From: Erinaceus europaeus
Taxonomy: Eukaryota > Chordata > Mammalia > Eulipotyphla > Erinaceidae
Direction: 5' to 3'
Length of the DNA stretch: 64,000 nt
Assembly (NCBI RefSeq): GCF_950295315.1
Contig: NC_080164.1
Location: 106,973,587-107,037,586 of the forward strand
Under the pieces are notes generated by a model. That model made no database searches. It saw only the letters and a list, made by a program, of their open reading frames with translations, and was not told where the DNA came from. The number at the start of each line of letters is the position of its first letter. The stretch's first letter is position 1. This document shows positions 40,973 through 51,516 of the stretch, piece after piece. Both the position numbers and the translations under genes were made by a program.

Positions 40973-41292
40973 TTGCCTCCAGGGTTATTGCTGGGGCTCA
41001 GTGCCTGAACTACAAATACACTGCTCCTAGAGGCCATTTACCCCCCCATTTTTGTTGCCTTTGTTGTTATTATTGTTATTGCTGTTGTTGGATAGGACAT
41101 GGAGAAATCTATAAAAGAGGGGAAGACAAAAAGGGAGAAAGACACCCATAGACCTGCTTCATCGCTTGTGAAGGGAAACAAACCCCCCCACCGCCACAGC
41201 CACAGGAGTTGGGGGATCAAACTGGGATCCTTATACCACTCCTTGAGCTTCACGCCATATGTGCTTAACCCACTGTGCTACCACCTGCCCCC
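40973..41292 (-). mobile_element. SINE BC hybrid with both tails
   Basis: The C tail (GCCTCCAGGGTTATTGCTGG, ACACTGCTCCTAGAGGCC) is followed by the complement of the B tail (TTTTTGTTGCCTTTGTTG, TATTGTTATTGCTGTTG) and then the common body and head ending GTGCTACCACCTGCCCCC. Confidence 0.9.
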
Positions 41293-41297
41293 TTTTT

Positions 41298-41500
41298 TAT
41301 TTTTTCATTATCTTTATTTATTGGATAGAGACAGCCAGAAATTTAGAGGGAAGGGGGAGATAGAGAAGGAGAGAGACAGAGAGATACCTTCAGCTTCACC
41401 ACTTGCAAAGCTTTCCTCCTGAAGGTAGGGACCTGAGGCTTGAACTGAGGTCCTTGTGCATTGCAGCATGTGCACTCAACCAGGTGCACCACCACCCTGA
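41298..41500 (-). mobile_element. SINE family A
   Basis: TCATTATCTTTATTTATTGG tail, GATAGAGACAGCCAG, GCAAAGCTTTCCTCCTG, CTTGAACTGAGGTCC, AACCAGGTGCACCACC. Confidence 0.94.
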
Positions 41501-41548
41501 AATTTTTTTTTCATTAATGCCTTCTGATTTTCCTGTAAAGTGTATAAG

Positions 41549-41553
41549 GGTGT

Positions 41554-41597
<44 letters not shown>
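41549..41597 (+). repeat. (TG)n microsatellite
   Basis: About 24 TG units with one TA interruption. Confidence 0.97.
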
Positions 41598-41758
41598 TAA
41601 TAAATTACTTGGACAGTTATTCCATTGTTTTCAGAAGGCCATAAACATGGAAAGGTCAACACTGAGAGAGAAGGAAATTGACCAGATAGTCCTTCAATTT
41701 ATGATCAGACCATAGACTGAAGGCTTCATTAGACTATGTCAGTCACCTGCTGTTTCTT

Positions 41759-42042
41759 TTTTTTAATATTTATTTTATTTATTTATTCCCTTTTGTTGCC
41801 CTTGTTGTTTTATTGTTGTAGTTATTATTTTTGTTGTCGTTGTTGGATTAGGACAGAGAGAAATGGAGAGAGGAGGGGGAGACAGAGAGGAGGAGAGAAA
41901 GATAGACACCTGCAGACCTGCTTCACCACCTGTGAAGCGAATCCCCTGCAGGTGGGGAGCCGGGGTTCGACCCGGGATCCTTATGCCGGTCCTTGTGCTT
42001 TGCGCCACCTGCGCTTAACCCGCTGCGCTACAGCCGAACTCC
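41759..42042 (-). mobile_element. SINE family B, full length, young
   Basis: CCCTTTTGTTGCCCTTGTTG tail, GTTGGATTAGGACAGAG, CGAATCCCCTGCAGGTGGGG, CGCTTAACCCGCTGCGC head with many CpGs retained. Duplications CACCTGCTGTTTCTT (41744-41758) and CACCTGTTGTTTCTT (42043-42057). Confidence 0.96.
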
Positions 42043-42283
42043 CACCTGTTGTTTCTTGCCTGGATGATGTAAAGCCTGTTTGTTGTAAAGATTCATTGAA
42101 ACATATTTAAGAATTGCTTGAAATCAGTGCTAACATTGAGAAGATGAATTAGGAGTGAAAATTTTTGTAACTTTAAAATTTTGTGTCAGTAAAATACAGG
42201 CCTATTGTGTCCTTTAGGACTAGAAATATGAGATTTCTAGTTTGTTTTGGGGAGTTATTTATCTATCTACCCAACTTTTTTTG

Positions 42284-42413
42284 AGAAGGACATAGCAAAA
42301 GAGAGAGACCGCAACTCCAAAGCTTTCTTCAGTGTGATGAGGGCCAGACTTGAACCTGGGTTGCAGATATGGCAAAGCAATGCACTTTCCAATGGAGGTA
42401 TTTCACTGGCCCT
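42284..42413 (-). mobile_element. SINE family F
   Basis: AAAGAGAGAGACCGCAACTCC, AAGCTTTCTTCAGTGTG, GCCAGACTTGAACCTGGG, GGCAAAGCAATGCAC, TATTTCACTGGCCC. Confidence 0.9.
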
Positions 42414-42485
42414 CAGTCATCTATTTGTAATGCACTGTCAGGGACAGAGTCCCTTCCCTGGCACAGATTATCTTACTTTGTATTT

Positions 42486-42590
42486 TTAGAGAGAGGGAGA
42501 GAGCGCATGTGGAGCGCCACTCATTTTAGTCTCTGGTGCCCACGTGGAATGCTGGGGATGGAACCCAGGGCTACTTCTGCAAATGGACAC
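42486..42590 (-). mobile_element. SINE family H-like remnant
   Basis: TAGAGAGAGGGAGAGAGCG, GTGCCCACGTGGAATGCTGGGGATGGAACCCAGGG parallels 15890-15965. Weak. Confidence 0.45.
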
Positions 42591-42915
42591 AAGAAACTCT
42601 AAATGTAGTAGAAGCTATAAGGCTGTTGAAAACTTAAGTCTCGAAATCATATCTGTTGTTCATCTTGCAGATTCTGGAAAGACTAAGAAATACACATTTG
42701 TCTAAGACAAGGAAGATTTGGCAGTATTTTCCTTTACTGGTGATCATCAATAATGTTGTTTTTATTCTTCAGACAGTATTCCCAGACTAGTACTCTGCTC
42801 AGAGCTAACAAGTAGTAATACAACCTTAAGCTTTCATGTCCTTCTTGCATAGCTACTTTTCTGGTAGTACTGGGAAGCTCAATTTCTAATGTCAAACAGA
42901 AAAGCATTCCATTTT
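42591..42915. other. single-copy DNA, nothing recognised
   Basis: No repeat or coding signature. Confidence 0.4.
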
Positions 42916-42916
42916 T

Positions 42917-43121
42917 TAAATCTTTTTTTTTTTTTTGAATAGGACAGAGAGAAATTGAGAGGGGAGAAGGGGAGAGAAAGACAGACACAGACAGACCTGC
43001 TTCACCAGTAGTGAAGTGCCCCCTACAGGTGGGGAGCCAGGGGACTGGAACCTGGATCCTTGCTCAGGTTCTTGTGCTTAGTACTATGTGTGCTTATCTG
43101 GGTTCACCACCACCCACTCCC
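42917..43121 (-). mobile_element. SINE family C/B body without distinguishing tail
   Basis: Poly(T), GAATAGGACAGAGAGAAATTG, CCTACAGGTGGGGAGCC, CTTAGTACTATGTGTGC, CCACCCACTCCC. The C or B tail is absent and a poly(T) replaces it. Confidence 0.88.
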
Positions 43122-43127
43122 TTTTAA

Positions 43128-43311
43128 GCTTTATTTATTGGATAGAGACAGTCAGAAATCAAAAGGGAAGGGGGAGATAGAGAGAGACACCTGGTGCCCT
43201 GCTTCACTACACACAAAGCTTTCTCCCTGCAGGTGGGGATGAGGCGTTCGAACCTGGGTCCCTGTGCATTATAACATGTACACTCCACCAGGTGCAGCAT
43301 CACTGGGCTCC
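43128..43311 (-). mobile_element. SINE family A
   Basis: TTTATTTATTGGATAGAGACAG, CAAAGCTTTCTCCCTGC, GTTCGAACCTGGGTCC, CCACCAGGTGCAGC. Tandem with the previous copy, same orientation. Confidence 0.93.
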
Positions 43312-44328
43312 AGCATTCTGTTTTCCATATATGACCTCGTAACTATGTTATCTGACCTTGGGAAAAGTGCACTTGCTTGTGCTTGTTTTCTTCATGGTGT
43401 CAGAATGTCTGCACTTGAGCTTGATAAGAATGGAGAAGGTCGTGTAGTATATAAGGAGGAAATGCTCATTATACCATAGGCCCACTAACCTTGTTACAAT
43501 GCCTAACTCAAATTTTGGCAGTTCCTTCTGGGAGAGGAGTTGAGGCAATGAGTAGGAAGTGGCATATATTGGCCATTGAAACAAAGAATAATCCCATACC
43601 ATTTGCTTCAAGGTGAAAGTGAGTCAGAGCATCCTTGGATTGATGGATGTTAAACATGGCGGTCATACATGATTTATTTCCCTCTCCATCTCTGCCATCA
43701 CTTCTTACATTTTCCTCAGAAAGCCAAGTATATGAAAAACCCCCATGTCTTTAACATTCCATACTGGAACAAGATGGCTTTTCTATTTATAATTAAGATC
43801 TTGAGTAAATAATTTGAAGACAAAGGCAGAGACTATGTAGTTAGTCTCCCAATTGTATCCCTCTAGAAAGTCAACCTACGGAGGCACTGGCAACAATTAT
43901 TTCTGAAAAGTGGAGTGTGTGCTGCTCTACAGATTTGAACTCTGTGTAGACAGATACCTACATAGGGTGCTCCAGGCAGTGTTGACATAAATTGCCATTC
44001 AGCTTCTTCTCTTCCTGCAAGATTAACCTTTAAAAAGATGAATCGCATTACTCTGCTCCATTTCCATCAACAGGCAACCTCATCAACTCTCCAAAAGCAA
44101 AGGCTGAAGTGGATGTGTCTCTTGACCCCGGTCTTCGAAATGTTCCTGTCCTCTCAGGCTTCCTGTCAAAAAAATGGTCATATTTGATTATGAGTTTTTA
44201 ATGAGGTCTGATGGTTTCATATTCAGAGGGCTCCTCTCTTGATGCCCTCAGAGGATTATGGCAGCAGTGCTACAAGGCAGGGTAGACACACATCTGTTGC
44301 TCCTTTTTGGTTTCATATTAGGGTGTTT
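43312..44328. other. repeat-free single-copy DNA
   Basis: About 1 kb without repeats; ATGGTCATATTTGATTATG and TTTTTAATGAGG near 44175 are AT-rich words of the type seen in conserved noncoding DNA. No gene seen. Confidence 0.45.
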
Positions 44329-44491
44329 AGGACTGGTGAAATAGCTCACTTGGATGGTTCGCTGCTTTGCCATGTGTGTGACCCAGGTTCAAGCCCAGTT
44401 GTACCACAGTGAAAGAAGCTTTCTCTCTCCCTCTTTGTGTCTATTAAAAAGGAAGGAATGAAGGAAAGAAGGAAGGAAGGAAGGAAAGAAG
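44329..44491 (+). mobile_element. SINE family F with (GAAG)n tail
   Basis: GGACTGGTGAAATAGCTCAC, TGCTTTGCCATGTGTGTGAC, AGGTTCAAGCCC box B, AAAGAAGCTTTCTCTC, then GGAAGGAATGAAGGAA units (44450-44491). Confidence 0.92.
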
Positions 44492-44535
44492 TTGTTTACT
44501 TGAGAATTGGACAGAGTGAAATCAAAATTGGCTTC

Positions 44536-44940
44536 CCAGGGCCTGTGAGGAGGCACAGTGAATGTTGGACTCTCCAGCATGAGGTCCTGGGTCTGGACAG
44601 TAGTTCACTCAGTAGAAAGCACGTATTTCCATATGCAGGAACCTGGGTTCAAGCTCCTGGTCCCCACCTGTAAGGGGGAAGAAGCTTCACAAACAGTGGA
44701 ACAGTGCAGCAACAGGTATTTCTGATTCTTTGTGCCACTTCCCTCTCAATTTCTCTTTATCTCTACCAAGAAGGGGGTGGATGGGAAGGGTGGCCATAGG
44801 GAGTGGTAGTGGATTTCTCATGCAGGCACAGGGCCCCATCTATAACCCTGGTGGGGAAAAAAAAAAGTATGTTGTTCTGAGTTCACTTACCAGCATAGCA
44901 TCTCTTGTGCCAGAGTGATGCTCTGTCATATATAAATAAG
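44536..44940 (+). mobile_element. SINE family D, split by a family C insertion
   Basis: GGAGGCACAGTGAATGTTGG, TCTCCAGCATGAGGTCC (to 44589) resumes at about 44868 with TTCTGAGTTCACTTACC, CAGAGTGATGCTCTG, AATAAGCC. A 33-base imperfect duplication (ATAAATAAGCCATTAA.AAG) follows at 44931-44990. Confidence 0.82.
44590..44867 (+). mobile_element. SINE family C inside D
   Basis: GGTCTGGACAGTAGTTCACTC head, box B GGTTCAAGCTCC, CTCTACCAAGAAGG, GTGGCCATAGGGAGTGG, TATAACCCTGGTGGGG tail with A9. Confidence 0.88.
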
Positions 44941-44990
44941 CCATTAACAAGAAACAAGCCATTATAAATAAGCCATTAAGAAGAAAACCT

Positions 44991-45132
44991 AGGACCAGTG
45001 AAACAGCTCATTTGGACAGTGCTTTGCTTTGCCATGTATATGACCCAGGTTTGAGCCCAGACCCCACTACATTGAAGTGTTGCTGCTGTGGAGTCTCTCC
45101 CACTCCCCCTTCTCTTTTTCTCTTTCTATAAG
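44991..45132 (+). mobile_element. SINE family F
   Basis: AGGACCAGTGAAACAGCTC, TTTGCTTTGCCATGTATATG, CAGGTTTGAGCCC, CATTGAAGTGTTGCTGC. Confidence 0.88.
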
Positions 45133-45327
45133 GCTGTGAGCCTGTGCTCTCCTGGTAAGGATGAGAGTAGTGTGACATGCCACAGAGCTCAGGCTCTGCC
45201 TCCTCAGGGCTCACTCTGGGCTGCTACAAAGTGCAGGCTCTCCAGAGAGCACTTTCTCAGAGAAGCAGGTGTGCCAGGGCAGAATGTCCATTTCTAGTAT
45301 TTGCATAAAGATGCAAAAAGTCTGTAA

Positions 45328-45535
45328 GGGGCCAGGTGGTGGCACACCTAGTTGAGTGCACATGTTACAGTGTTCAGGGACCTAGTTCAAGCTGCTGGTC
45401 TCCACCTGCACAGGAAAGTTTCACAAGTGGTGAAGCAGGGCTGCAGTTATCTCTGCCTCTGTCTCTCTCCCTCTCAATTTCTGGCTGTGTCTGTCAAATA
45501 AAAAGGATATATATTTTTTTTTTTTTAAAAAAGGA
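45328..45535 (+). mobile_element. SINE family A
   Basis: GGGGCCAGGTGGTGGCACACC head, AGTTCAAGCTGC, GTGAAGCAGGGCTGCAG, CAATTTCTGGCTGTGTC, TCAAATAAAAAGG and a poly(T)/poly(A) end. Confidence 0.92.
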
Positions 45536-45567
45536 GCCTATAGGATGAACTTTAATAATAAGATTAT

Positions 45568-45768
45568 AGGGGCCTGGGCAGTAGTAGCACACCAGATTAA
45601 GTGCACATAGTGTGAAGCTCAGGGACTGGCACAAGGATCCTGGATCAATCCCCTGGCTCCCCCATTTCTGTCTTCCCCTCCTCTCAATTTCTCTCTTTCC
45701 TATTCAACAACAGCAGCAACAACAACAACAATGAAAAAAAGTGGCTGTCAGGAGCAGTAGATTCTAAG
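45568..45768 (+). mobile_element. SINE BC hybrid, internally deleted
   Basis: GGGGCCTGGGCAGTAGTAGC head, GGATCAATCCCCTGGCTCC, then a jump over about 65 bases of body to TTCTGTCTTCCCC, followed by CAACAACAGCAGCAAC (B-type) and GTGGCTGTCAGGAGCAGTAG (C-type). Confidence 0.85.
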
Positions 45769-45945
45769 GGGTTGTGTGTTAGTGTACTTGGTAGAGCACA
45801 CACTACTCTGTTTAAGACCCCTGTCCCCACTCAAAGGGGAAACTTCAGGAATATTGGAGTAATGCTGTATCTCTCCTTCTCTGATTCTCTCTCCATTTCT
45901 CTGTCAGTTACTCTCTATCAAAATAGAAAGAAAATAAAAAATATA
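45769..45945 (+). mobile_element. SINE family A, decayed
   Basis: GGTTGTGTGTTAGTGTACTTGG head, damaged box B, AAACTTCAGGAATATTGG, TCTATCAAAATAGAAAG. Confidence 0.75.
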
Positions 45946-46009
45946 TATGATTGTGTATTGTATCCAATGCATAATCTCTCTTCCTTTGTTCCTTCCTTTC
46001 TTTATCTCT

Positions 46010-46202
46010 TTTTATTACCACCAGGGTTGACACTGGGGCTCGATGCCAGCATTACAAATCTAGGCTCCAGGAGGACAGCTTTTTCTCTTATTGGATAGGA
46101 CAGAGAGAAATTGAGATGGGAGGGGAGATAGAGAGAAAGGTAGACATGTGCAGAACTGCTTCACTGCTTGTGAGGCATATCCCTTGCACATGGGGAGCCA
46201 GG
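46010..46202 (-). mobile_element. SINE family C, head missing
   Basis: CCACCAGGGTTGACACTGGGG, TTATTGGATAGGACAGAG, GCATATCCCTTGCACATGGGGAGCC, then abrupt change to L1 sequence. Confidence 0.85.
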
Positions 46203-46300
46203 AACTCTGGCGGTGGGAACTGTATGGAATTGTACCCCTCTTATCCTATGGTCTTGTCAATCATTATTAAATCACTAATAAAACAAACAAACGAACAAAA
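46203..46300 (+). mobile_element. L1 3' terminal fragment
   Basis: GAACTCTGGCGGTGGGAACTG, GTACCCCTCTTATCCTATGG, TTGTCAATCATTATTAAATC and an A/C-rich end match, inverted, the L1 end at 52925-53000. Confidence 0.85.
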
Positions 46301-46360
46301 AGTTGAACTCTCAAGCAGGAAGTCCCAAGTGTGATCTCTGGCGTTACATATGCTAAAGTG
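46301..46360 (+). mobile_element. SINE family D fragment
   Basis: GTTGAACTCTCAAGCAGG, GTGTGATCTCTGGCG, CATATGCTAAAGTGG, lying between two L1 3' ends. Confidence 0.7.
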
Positions 46361-46435
46361 GAGTTGTATCCCACTAATCCTATGGCTTTTTTCATTGTTT
46401 CCTTTTTACAAATATAAATTAAAAAAAAAAAAGTA
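46361..46435 (+). mobile_element. second L1 3' terminal fragment
   Basis: AGTTGTATCCCACTAATCCTATGG, TTCATTGTTTCCTTTTTACAAATATAAATT and a poly(A) of about 12. Confidence 0.8.
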
Positions 46436-46849
46436 CTTTCAATCCAAGCACTACATTTTCACGGGAATTACTTGACTGACACTCCTTTTTCATTTGATAT
46501 TTCTTTAAATAACTATAGTAGATTTGAACTTTCAGAATGTTACAGGCACCCTAAATCTTTCATTGCTAATGTTTGAAACCAGCATTTTTTTTATTAATTA
46601 AAATGAATTGAAATGGAATGAAGAATTAATTCCCATAGCACACTGGCAAGGGTTTCACTTCGGCATTCTTCAATATGACTAGAGCGCAGTATATAGACCA
46701 TACAAGTCTAAACAAAGACAGATTTCAAGTGGAACAGTATGGGACAAGAGGAACAGAAATGATGACATTCTAGAGGGAGGAGACAAGTAGAAATGAGGAA
46801 AATAGATGAAGCTATCTATTACAAATCTGGTTTGAAAAAAAATGATCCT
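46436..46849. other. single-copy DNA, no gene seen
   Basis: AT-rich, no repeats. Confidence 0.4.
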
Positions 46850-46875
46850 TGTTGGCAGAATAGCTTACTTGGACT
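46850..46875 (+). mobile_element. SINE family F head fragment
   Basis: TGGCAGAATAGCTTACTTGGA is the F start, cut off by the L1. The F remainder is not found beyond 50075, so flanking DNA was probably lost. Confidence 0.5.
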
Positions 46876-49800
46876 TTTTTTTTAAATTTCTTTATTGGGG
46901 AATTAATGGTTTACATTCTACAGTAAGTACAATAGTTTGTACATGCATAACATTTGCCGGTTTCCCATATAACAATACAACCCCCACTAAGTCCTCTGTC
47001 ATCCTTTTTGGGCCTGTATTCTCCTACCCCCACGCCCACCCCCATGCCCACCCCCACCCCAGAATCTTTTACTTTGGTGCAATACACCAATTATACTTCA
47101 GATTCTACTTGTGTTTTCTCTTCTGATCTTGGTTTTTAACTTCGGCCTGAGAGTGAGATCATCCCATATTAATCCTTTGGTTTCTGACTTATTTCACTTA
47201 ACATGATTTTTTTCAAGCTCCATCCAAGATTGGCTGAAAATAGGGAAGTCACCATTTTTTATAGCTGAGTAGTATTCCATCATGTATATATACCACAGCT
47301 TGATCAGCCACTCATCTGTTGTTGGACACCTGGGTTGCTTCCATGTTTTGGCTATTACAAGTTGTGCTGCTAAGAACATGTGTACACAGATATTTTTTGG
47401 ATGGGTGTGTTGGGTTCATTAGGATATATCCCCAGGAGAGGAATTGCAGGATTATAGAGTAGGTCCATTTCTAGCCTTCTGAGGTTCTCCAGACTGTTCT
47501 CCACAGAGATTGGACCAATTTACATTCTCACCAGCAGTGCAGGAGGGTTCCTTTGACCCCACAACCTCTCCAGCATTTGCTGCTGCTACCTTTTCTGATG
47601 TATGACATTCTCACAGGAGTGAAGTGGTATCTCATTATTGTCTTTATTTGCATTACTCTGACAATCAAAGACTTGGAGCATTTTTTCATGTGTTTTCATG
47701 TGCCTACTGGATCTTCTCTGTGATGAATATTCTATCCATGTCCTTTCCCCATTTTTGGATAGCGTTATTTGTTTTCTTGTTGTTAAGTTTGGCAAGCTCT
47801 TTATTTATTTTGGTTATTAGCCTCTTGTCTGATGGATGGCATATAAAGATCTTCTCCCATTCTGTGAGGGGTCTCTTTGTTTGGGTAGTGGTTTCTTTTG
47901 CTGTGCAGAAGCTTTTTAATTTGATGTAGACCCATAGGTTTATGCTTGCCTTAGTCTTCTTTGTAATAGGATTCCTTTCATTGAAGATGACTTCAAAATT
48001 TTTGCGGAAAAGAATTCTGCCCATATTTTCCTCTAAGTATATGATAGTTTCTGGTCTAATATCCAAGTCCTTGATCCTCTTGGAATTTACTTTTGTGTTT
48101 GGTGAAATACAGTGGTTCAGTTTCATTCTCCTGCATGTTTCAACCCATTTTTTTCCAACACCATTTGTTGAAGAGACTCTGCTTTCCTCATGTAATAGTC
48201 TGGGCACGTTTGTCAAAGATTAGATGTCCATAGGTGTGGGGGCTTACTTCTGGGCTCTCAATTCTATTCCACTGGTCAGTGTGTCTATTGATGTTCCAGT
48301 ACCAAACAGTTTTGATTACAATGGCCTTATAATACAATTTGAGATCTGGGATTGTGATTCCTCCAGTTCTGTTCTTTCTTCTCATGATTGTTTTGGCAAT
48401 TCTAGGTCTTTTATGGTTCCAGATAAGCATTTGTAGCATTTGTTCTATTCTCCTAAAAAATGTGGTTGGGATCTTGATGGGGATAGCATTAAATTTGTAG
48501 ATGACTCTGGGTAGTATATTCATTTTGATTATGTTAATTCTTCCAAGCTGTGAACATGGACTATCTTTCCACTTCTTTGTCTCTTCTTCAATTTCCTTGA
48601 GTAGTGACTCATAATTTTCAGTATACAAGTCTTTCACTTCTTTGGTTAGATTTACTCCTAGATATTTTATTGTTTTTGTTGCTATAGTAAAAGGATTGAT
48701 TTCTGGATTTCAACGTCTTCTAACTTAGTGTTTGCGTAGATGAATACCATAGACTTTTGAATGTTAATTCTGTAGCCTGACACCTTGCTGTATTGCCTTA
48801 CGGTTTCCAAAAGCTTCTTGCTGGATTCCTTAGGTTTTTTCTATGTATACTATCATGTCATCTGCAAATAGGGAGAGTTTGACTTCTTCTCTTGCAGTCT
48901 GTATCCCTTTAATTCCTTGCTCCTGCCTGAGTGCTATGGCAAAAAATTCCAACACTATGTTGAATAGTACAGGTGATAGTGGGCATCCCTGTCTAGTACC
49001 TGATCTGAGTGGAAATGCTTCCAGTTTTTCACCATTGGGTATGATGTTGGCTGTAGGATTGCTATATATAGACTCCACTATCTTGAGCAATTTTCCATCT
49101 ACTCCATTTTTTGTAGTGTTTTCATCATAAAGGGATGTTGTATTTTGTCAAAGGCTTTCTCTGCATCTATTGATATGATCATGTGGTTTTTGGTCTTGCT
49201 TTTATTGATGTGGTAGATCATGCTGATTGATTTACATATATTAAACCAACCTTGCATGCTTGGGATAAGCCCCACTTGGTCATGATGAACAATCTTTTTA
49301 ATAGACTGTTGTATCCGGTTGGCTAGAATTTTGTTCAATATTTTAGCATCTATGTTCATCAGAGATATCGGTCAGTAGTTTTCTTTTTTGGTTGTGTCCC
49401 TGTCTGCTTTTGGTATCAAAGTGATGTTGGATTCATAGAAGCTGGAAGAGAGTATTCCCATGTCTTCAATCATCTGGAAGACTTTTAAAAGTTGAGGTGT
49501 TCTTCTTTGAAGGTTTTGTAGAATTCATTTGTAAAACCATCCGGTCCAGGACTTTTATTTTGGGGAAGGTTTTTGATAACTGTTTCTGTGATGGGCCTGT
49601 TCATGTTATCTAGTTCCTCTTTACTTAATTTTGGAAGTTCGTAGGTATCTAGGAAATTTTCCATTTCTTCCAGGCTCTCTAGCTTGATGGTATATAGTTG
49701 TTCGTAGAAGTCTCGCATGATATGCTGAATTTCTGCAATGTCTGTTATGATATCTCCTCTTTCATTTATAATCCAATGTATTTGGGTCTTCACCCTTTTT

Positions 49801-50075
49801 TGTTTTGTGAGTCTGGCTAAAGGTCTTTTGATTTTGTTCACTCTTTTGAAGAACCAACATTTACTTTCGTTGAACTTTTATGTGGTTTTCTTATTTTCAA
49901 TGTTATTGATTTCTGCCCTAGCTTTAGTTACTTCTTTCTTGGTTGCTTTAGGGTTCCTTTGTTCTTCTCCTAGGTCTTTAAGATGTGCAGTCAGGCTGTT
50001 TATTTGTGCTTTTTCTTGTTTCCTAATGTGTGCTTGTATAGCTGTGAACTTCCCTCTCAGTACTCCTATACTCAG
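46876..50075 (-). pseudogene. L1 retrotransposon, 5'-truncated, ORF2 RT to 3' end
   Basis: ORF2 protein of L1 copies RNA into DNA at a nicked target and mobilises the SINEs. Here only the part after the endonuclease is left. On the minus strand: post-endonuclease linker (50070-49880, with LRGKFTAIQAHIRKQEK), RT fingers (49841-49485, [14 protein letters not shown]), palm motif A (AEKAFDKI, 49141-49176), RQGCPLSP (48971-49000), catalytic FADD (48857-48868), thumb and C-terminal region (48637-47194, including [17 protein letters not shown] and WKQPRCPTTDEW), then 3' UTR (47193-46876) with a short A/T end. Open pieces are separated by frameshifts and stops (for example near 48200 and 48650), so it is not functional. 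ORF1, 5' UTR and endonuclease are absent. Moderate decay; younger than the L1 pieces at 24.3 and 51 kb. Target duplications not found. Confidence 0.95.
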
Positions 50076-50524
50076 TCGAGTCACTCATCTGTGGCCCATG
50101 GGAATGGTGTACTGTTCAGGTAACTAGATTTCATGTTATTTTGGGTGGTGTAGTGTTTAGATCAGGCAGGGGTGTGCATGTCTTCTGCACACTAGAGGGG
50201 AGTGATTATAGCAGGGCTGGGTTAGTTCCCCAGATTGTGAATTTTCTGTGAAAGCATCTTTTCACTGTGCCCCCTCTGTCTTTCATCAGAATGAATTTGT
50301 CAGCATCTCGGGCAGAGGATGCAGGATAATTTCCTGAACCTGCTCTTTGTCTCCCATTGCTAATGTCGATTACAAAGTTATCCTTAGCTAGAAATTAGCT
50401 AAAAGCTCATTCCTTTAGCACCTGCTATGAATCAGTGTGTTGGGTCATGAGATCTCTATCCTTGAAATCTGTATAAACCTTCCAAAAAAAAAAAACTACC
50501 TGGAAATTTCAAACAATAGGGTGG
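50076..50524. other. single-copy DNA, no gene seen
   Basis: No repeat signature after the L1 break. Confidence 0.4.
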
Positions 50525-50540
50525 AGAAACATCAGAGCAA

Positions 50541-50846
50541 AGGGCAGTGGTACAAAGGGTTAAGCACACATATTACCAAGCTCATGGATAGGGGTTCGAG
50601 CCTCCACTTCCCACTTGCTGGGGGAGGAGGGAGGTATCACTTCATGAGCAGTGAAACATGTCTGCAGGTGTCTTTCTCTCCTCCCTTTCTACCTTCCCTC
50701 TCCTCCCCTCTCAATTTCTCTCTGTCCTGTCAAATAAAAACAGAAAGGAAAAAAAGGCCACTGGGAGTAGTAGATGCAGGCACTGAGCCCAGCAATAACC
50801 CTACCTGCAGAAAAGAGAGAGGGAGGGAGGGAGGGGGGGGAGGAAT
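50541..50846 (+). mobile_element. SINE family C with (GGGA)n tail
   Basis: AAGGGCAGTGGTACAAAGGG head, GGTTCGAGCCTCC box B, CTGTCCTGTCAAATAAAAAC, GGCCACTGGGAGTAGTAG, CAATAACCCTACCTGC, then a GGGA/G8 run. Duplications AGAAACATCAGAG (50525-50537) and AGAAACATCACAG (50847-50859) lie outside the microsatellite. Confidence 0.92.
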
Positions 50847-51017
50847 AGAAACATCACAGTGAAAAAAGGTGTGATAAATAATATTCCAAAGCTCAAATTA
50901 ATTAAGAAGTTTTTGTGGAACTTAATGTATTCCAGTTTTCTAGAAGTAACACATGAAGTCTGCAAGGAGAGACCAGAATTTTAGAGAAAAATATAGATAT
51001 TCAGTACACAGAATTTT

Positions 51018-51475
51018 TTTACAAGTTCATGTGTTACAAGTCTCTTATTTTCCACATATGAGTGAAACCATCTGTAGTTGTCCTTCACTTCCTTACTTGT
51101 CTAAGCGTGATCACTTCCAGGCCCTTTCATTTTGTCCCAGCATAATACTCCATTGAGTATATGACCCATATTTCTTTATCTACTTATCTTTTGGTGAATA
51201 TTTAGGTTGCTTCCATATTTTGGCGACTGTGAATAATGCAGCTGTGTACATAGGGGTGCATATGTCCCTTTAGTGTTTTCATGTCCTTTGAATACATGCT
51301 TAGGAGTGCTATTGCAGGATCATAAAGTATTTACATTTTTATTTGTTTAAGGACCCTTCTTACTGTTCTTCATAATGTCTGTACCAGTTTGTGTTCTCAC
51401 CAGCAATGTAATACAGCTGCACTTTCTCCATATCCTTGCTAACACTTGTCATGAAATGCCTGAGATTATTTTCCC
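51018..51475 (-). mobile_element. old L1, ORF2 C-terminal region
   Basis: Plus-strand text AATACTCCATTGAGTATATG, GGTTGCTTCCATATTTTGGC, GTGAATAATGCAGCTGTG, TATTGCAGGATCATAAAG, CAGTTTGTGTTCTCACCAGC is the complement of the ORF2 end; compare 47260-47540. Diverged further than the 46876 element. Confidence 0.85.
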
Positions 51476-51501
51476 CTCTAAATTCGAATGACGTGGATAG
51501 G

Positions 51502-51516
51502 TTTTTTTTTTTTTTT
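51502..51516 (+). repeat. poly(T) run
   Basis: 15 T residues between the old L1 and single-copy DNA. Confidence 0.9.

Noticed and set aside
47194..49841. L1 ORF2 as a working reverse-transcriptase gene
   Set aside because: Motifs are intact in pieces but frameshifts and stops divide them, and the endonuclease is missing.
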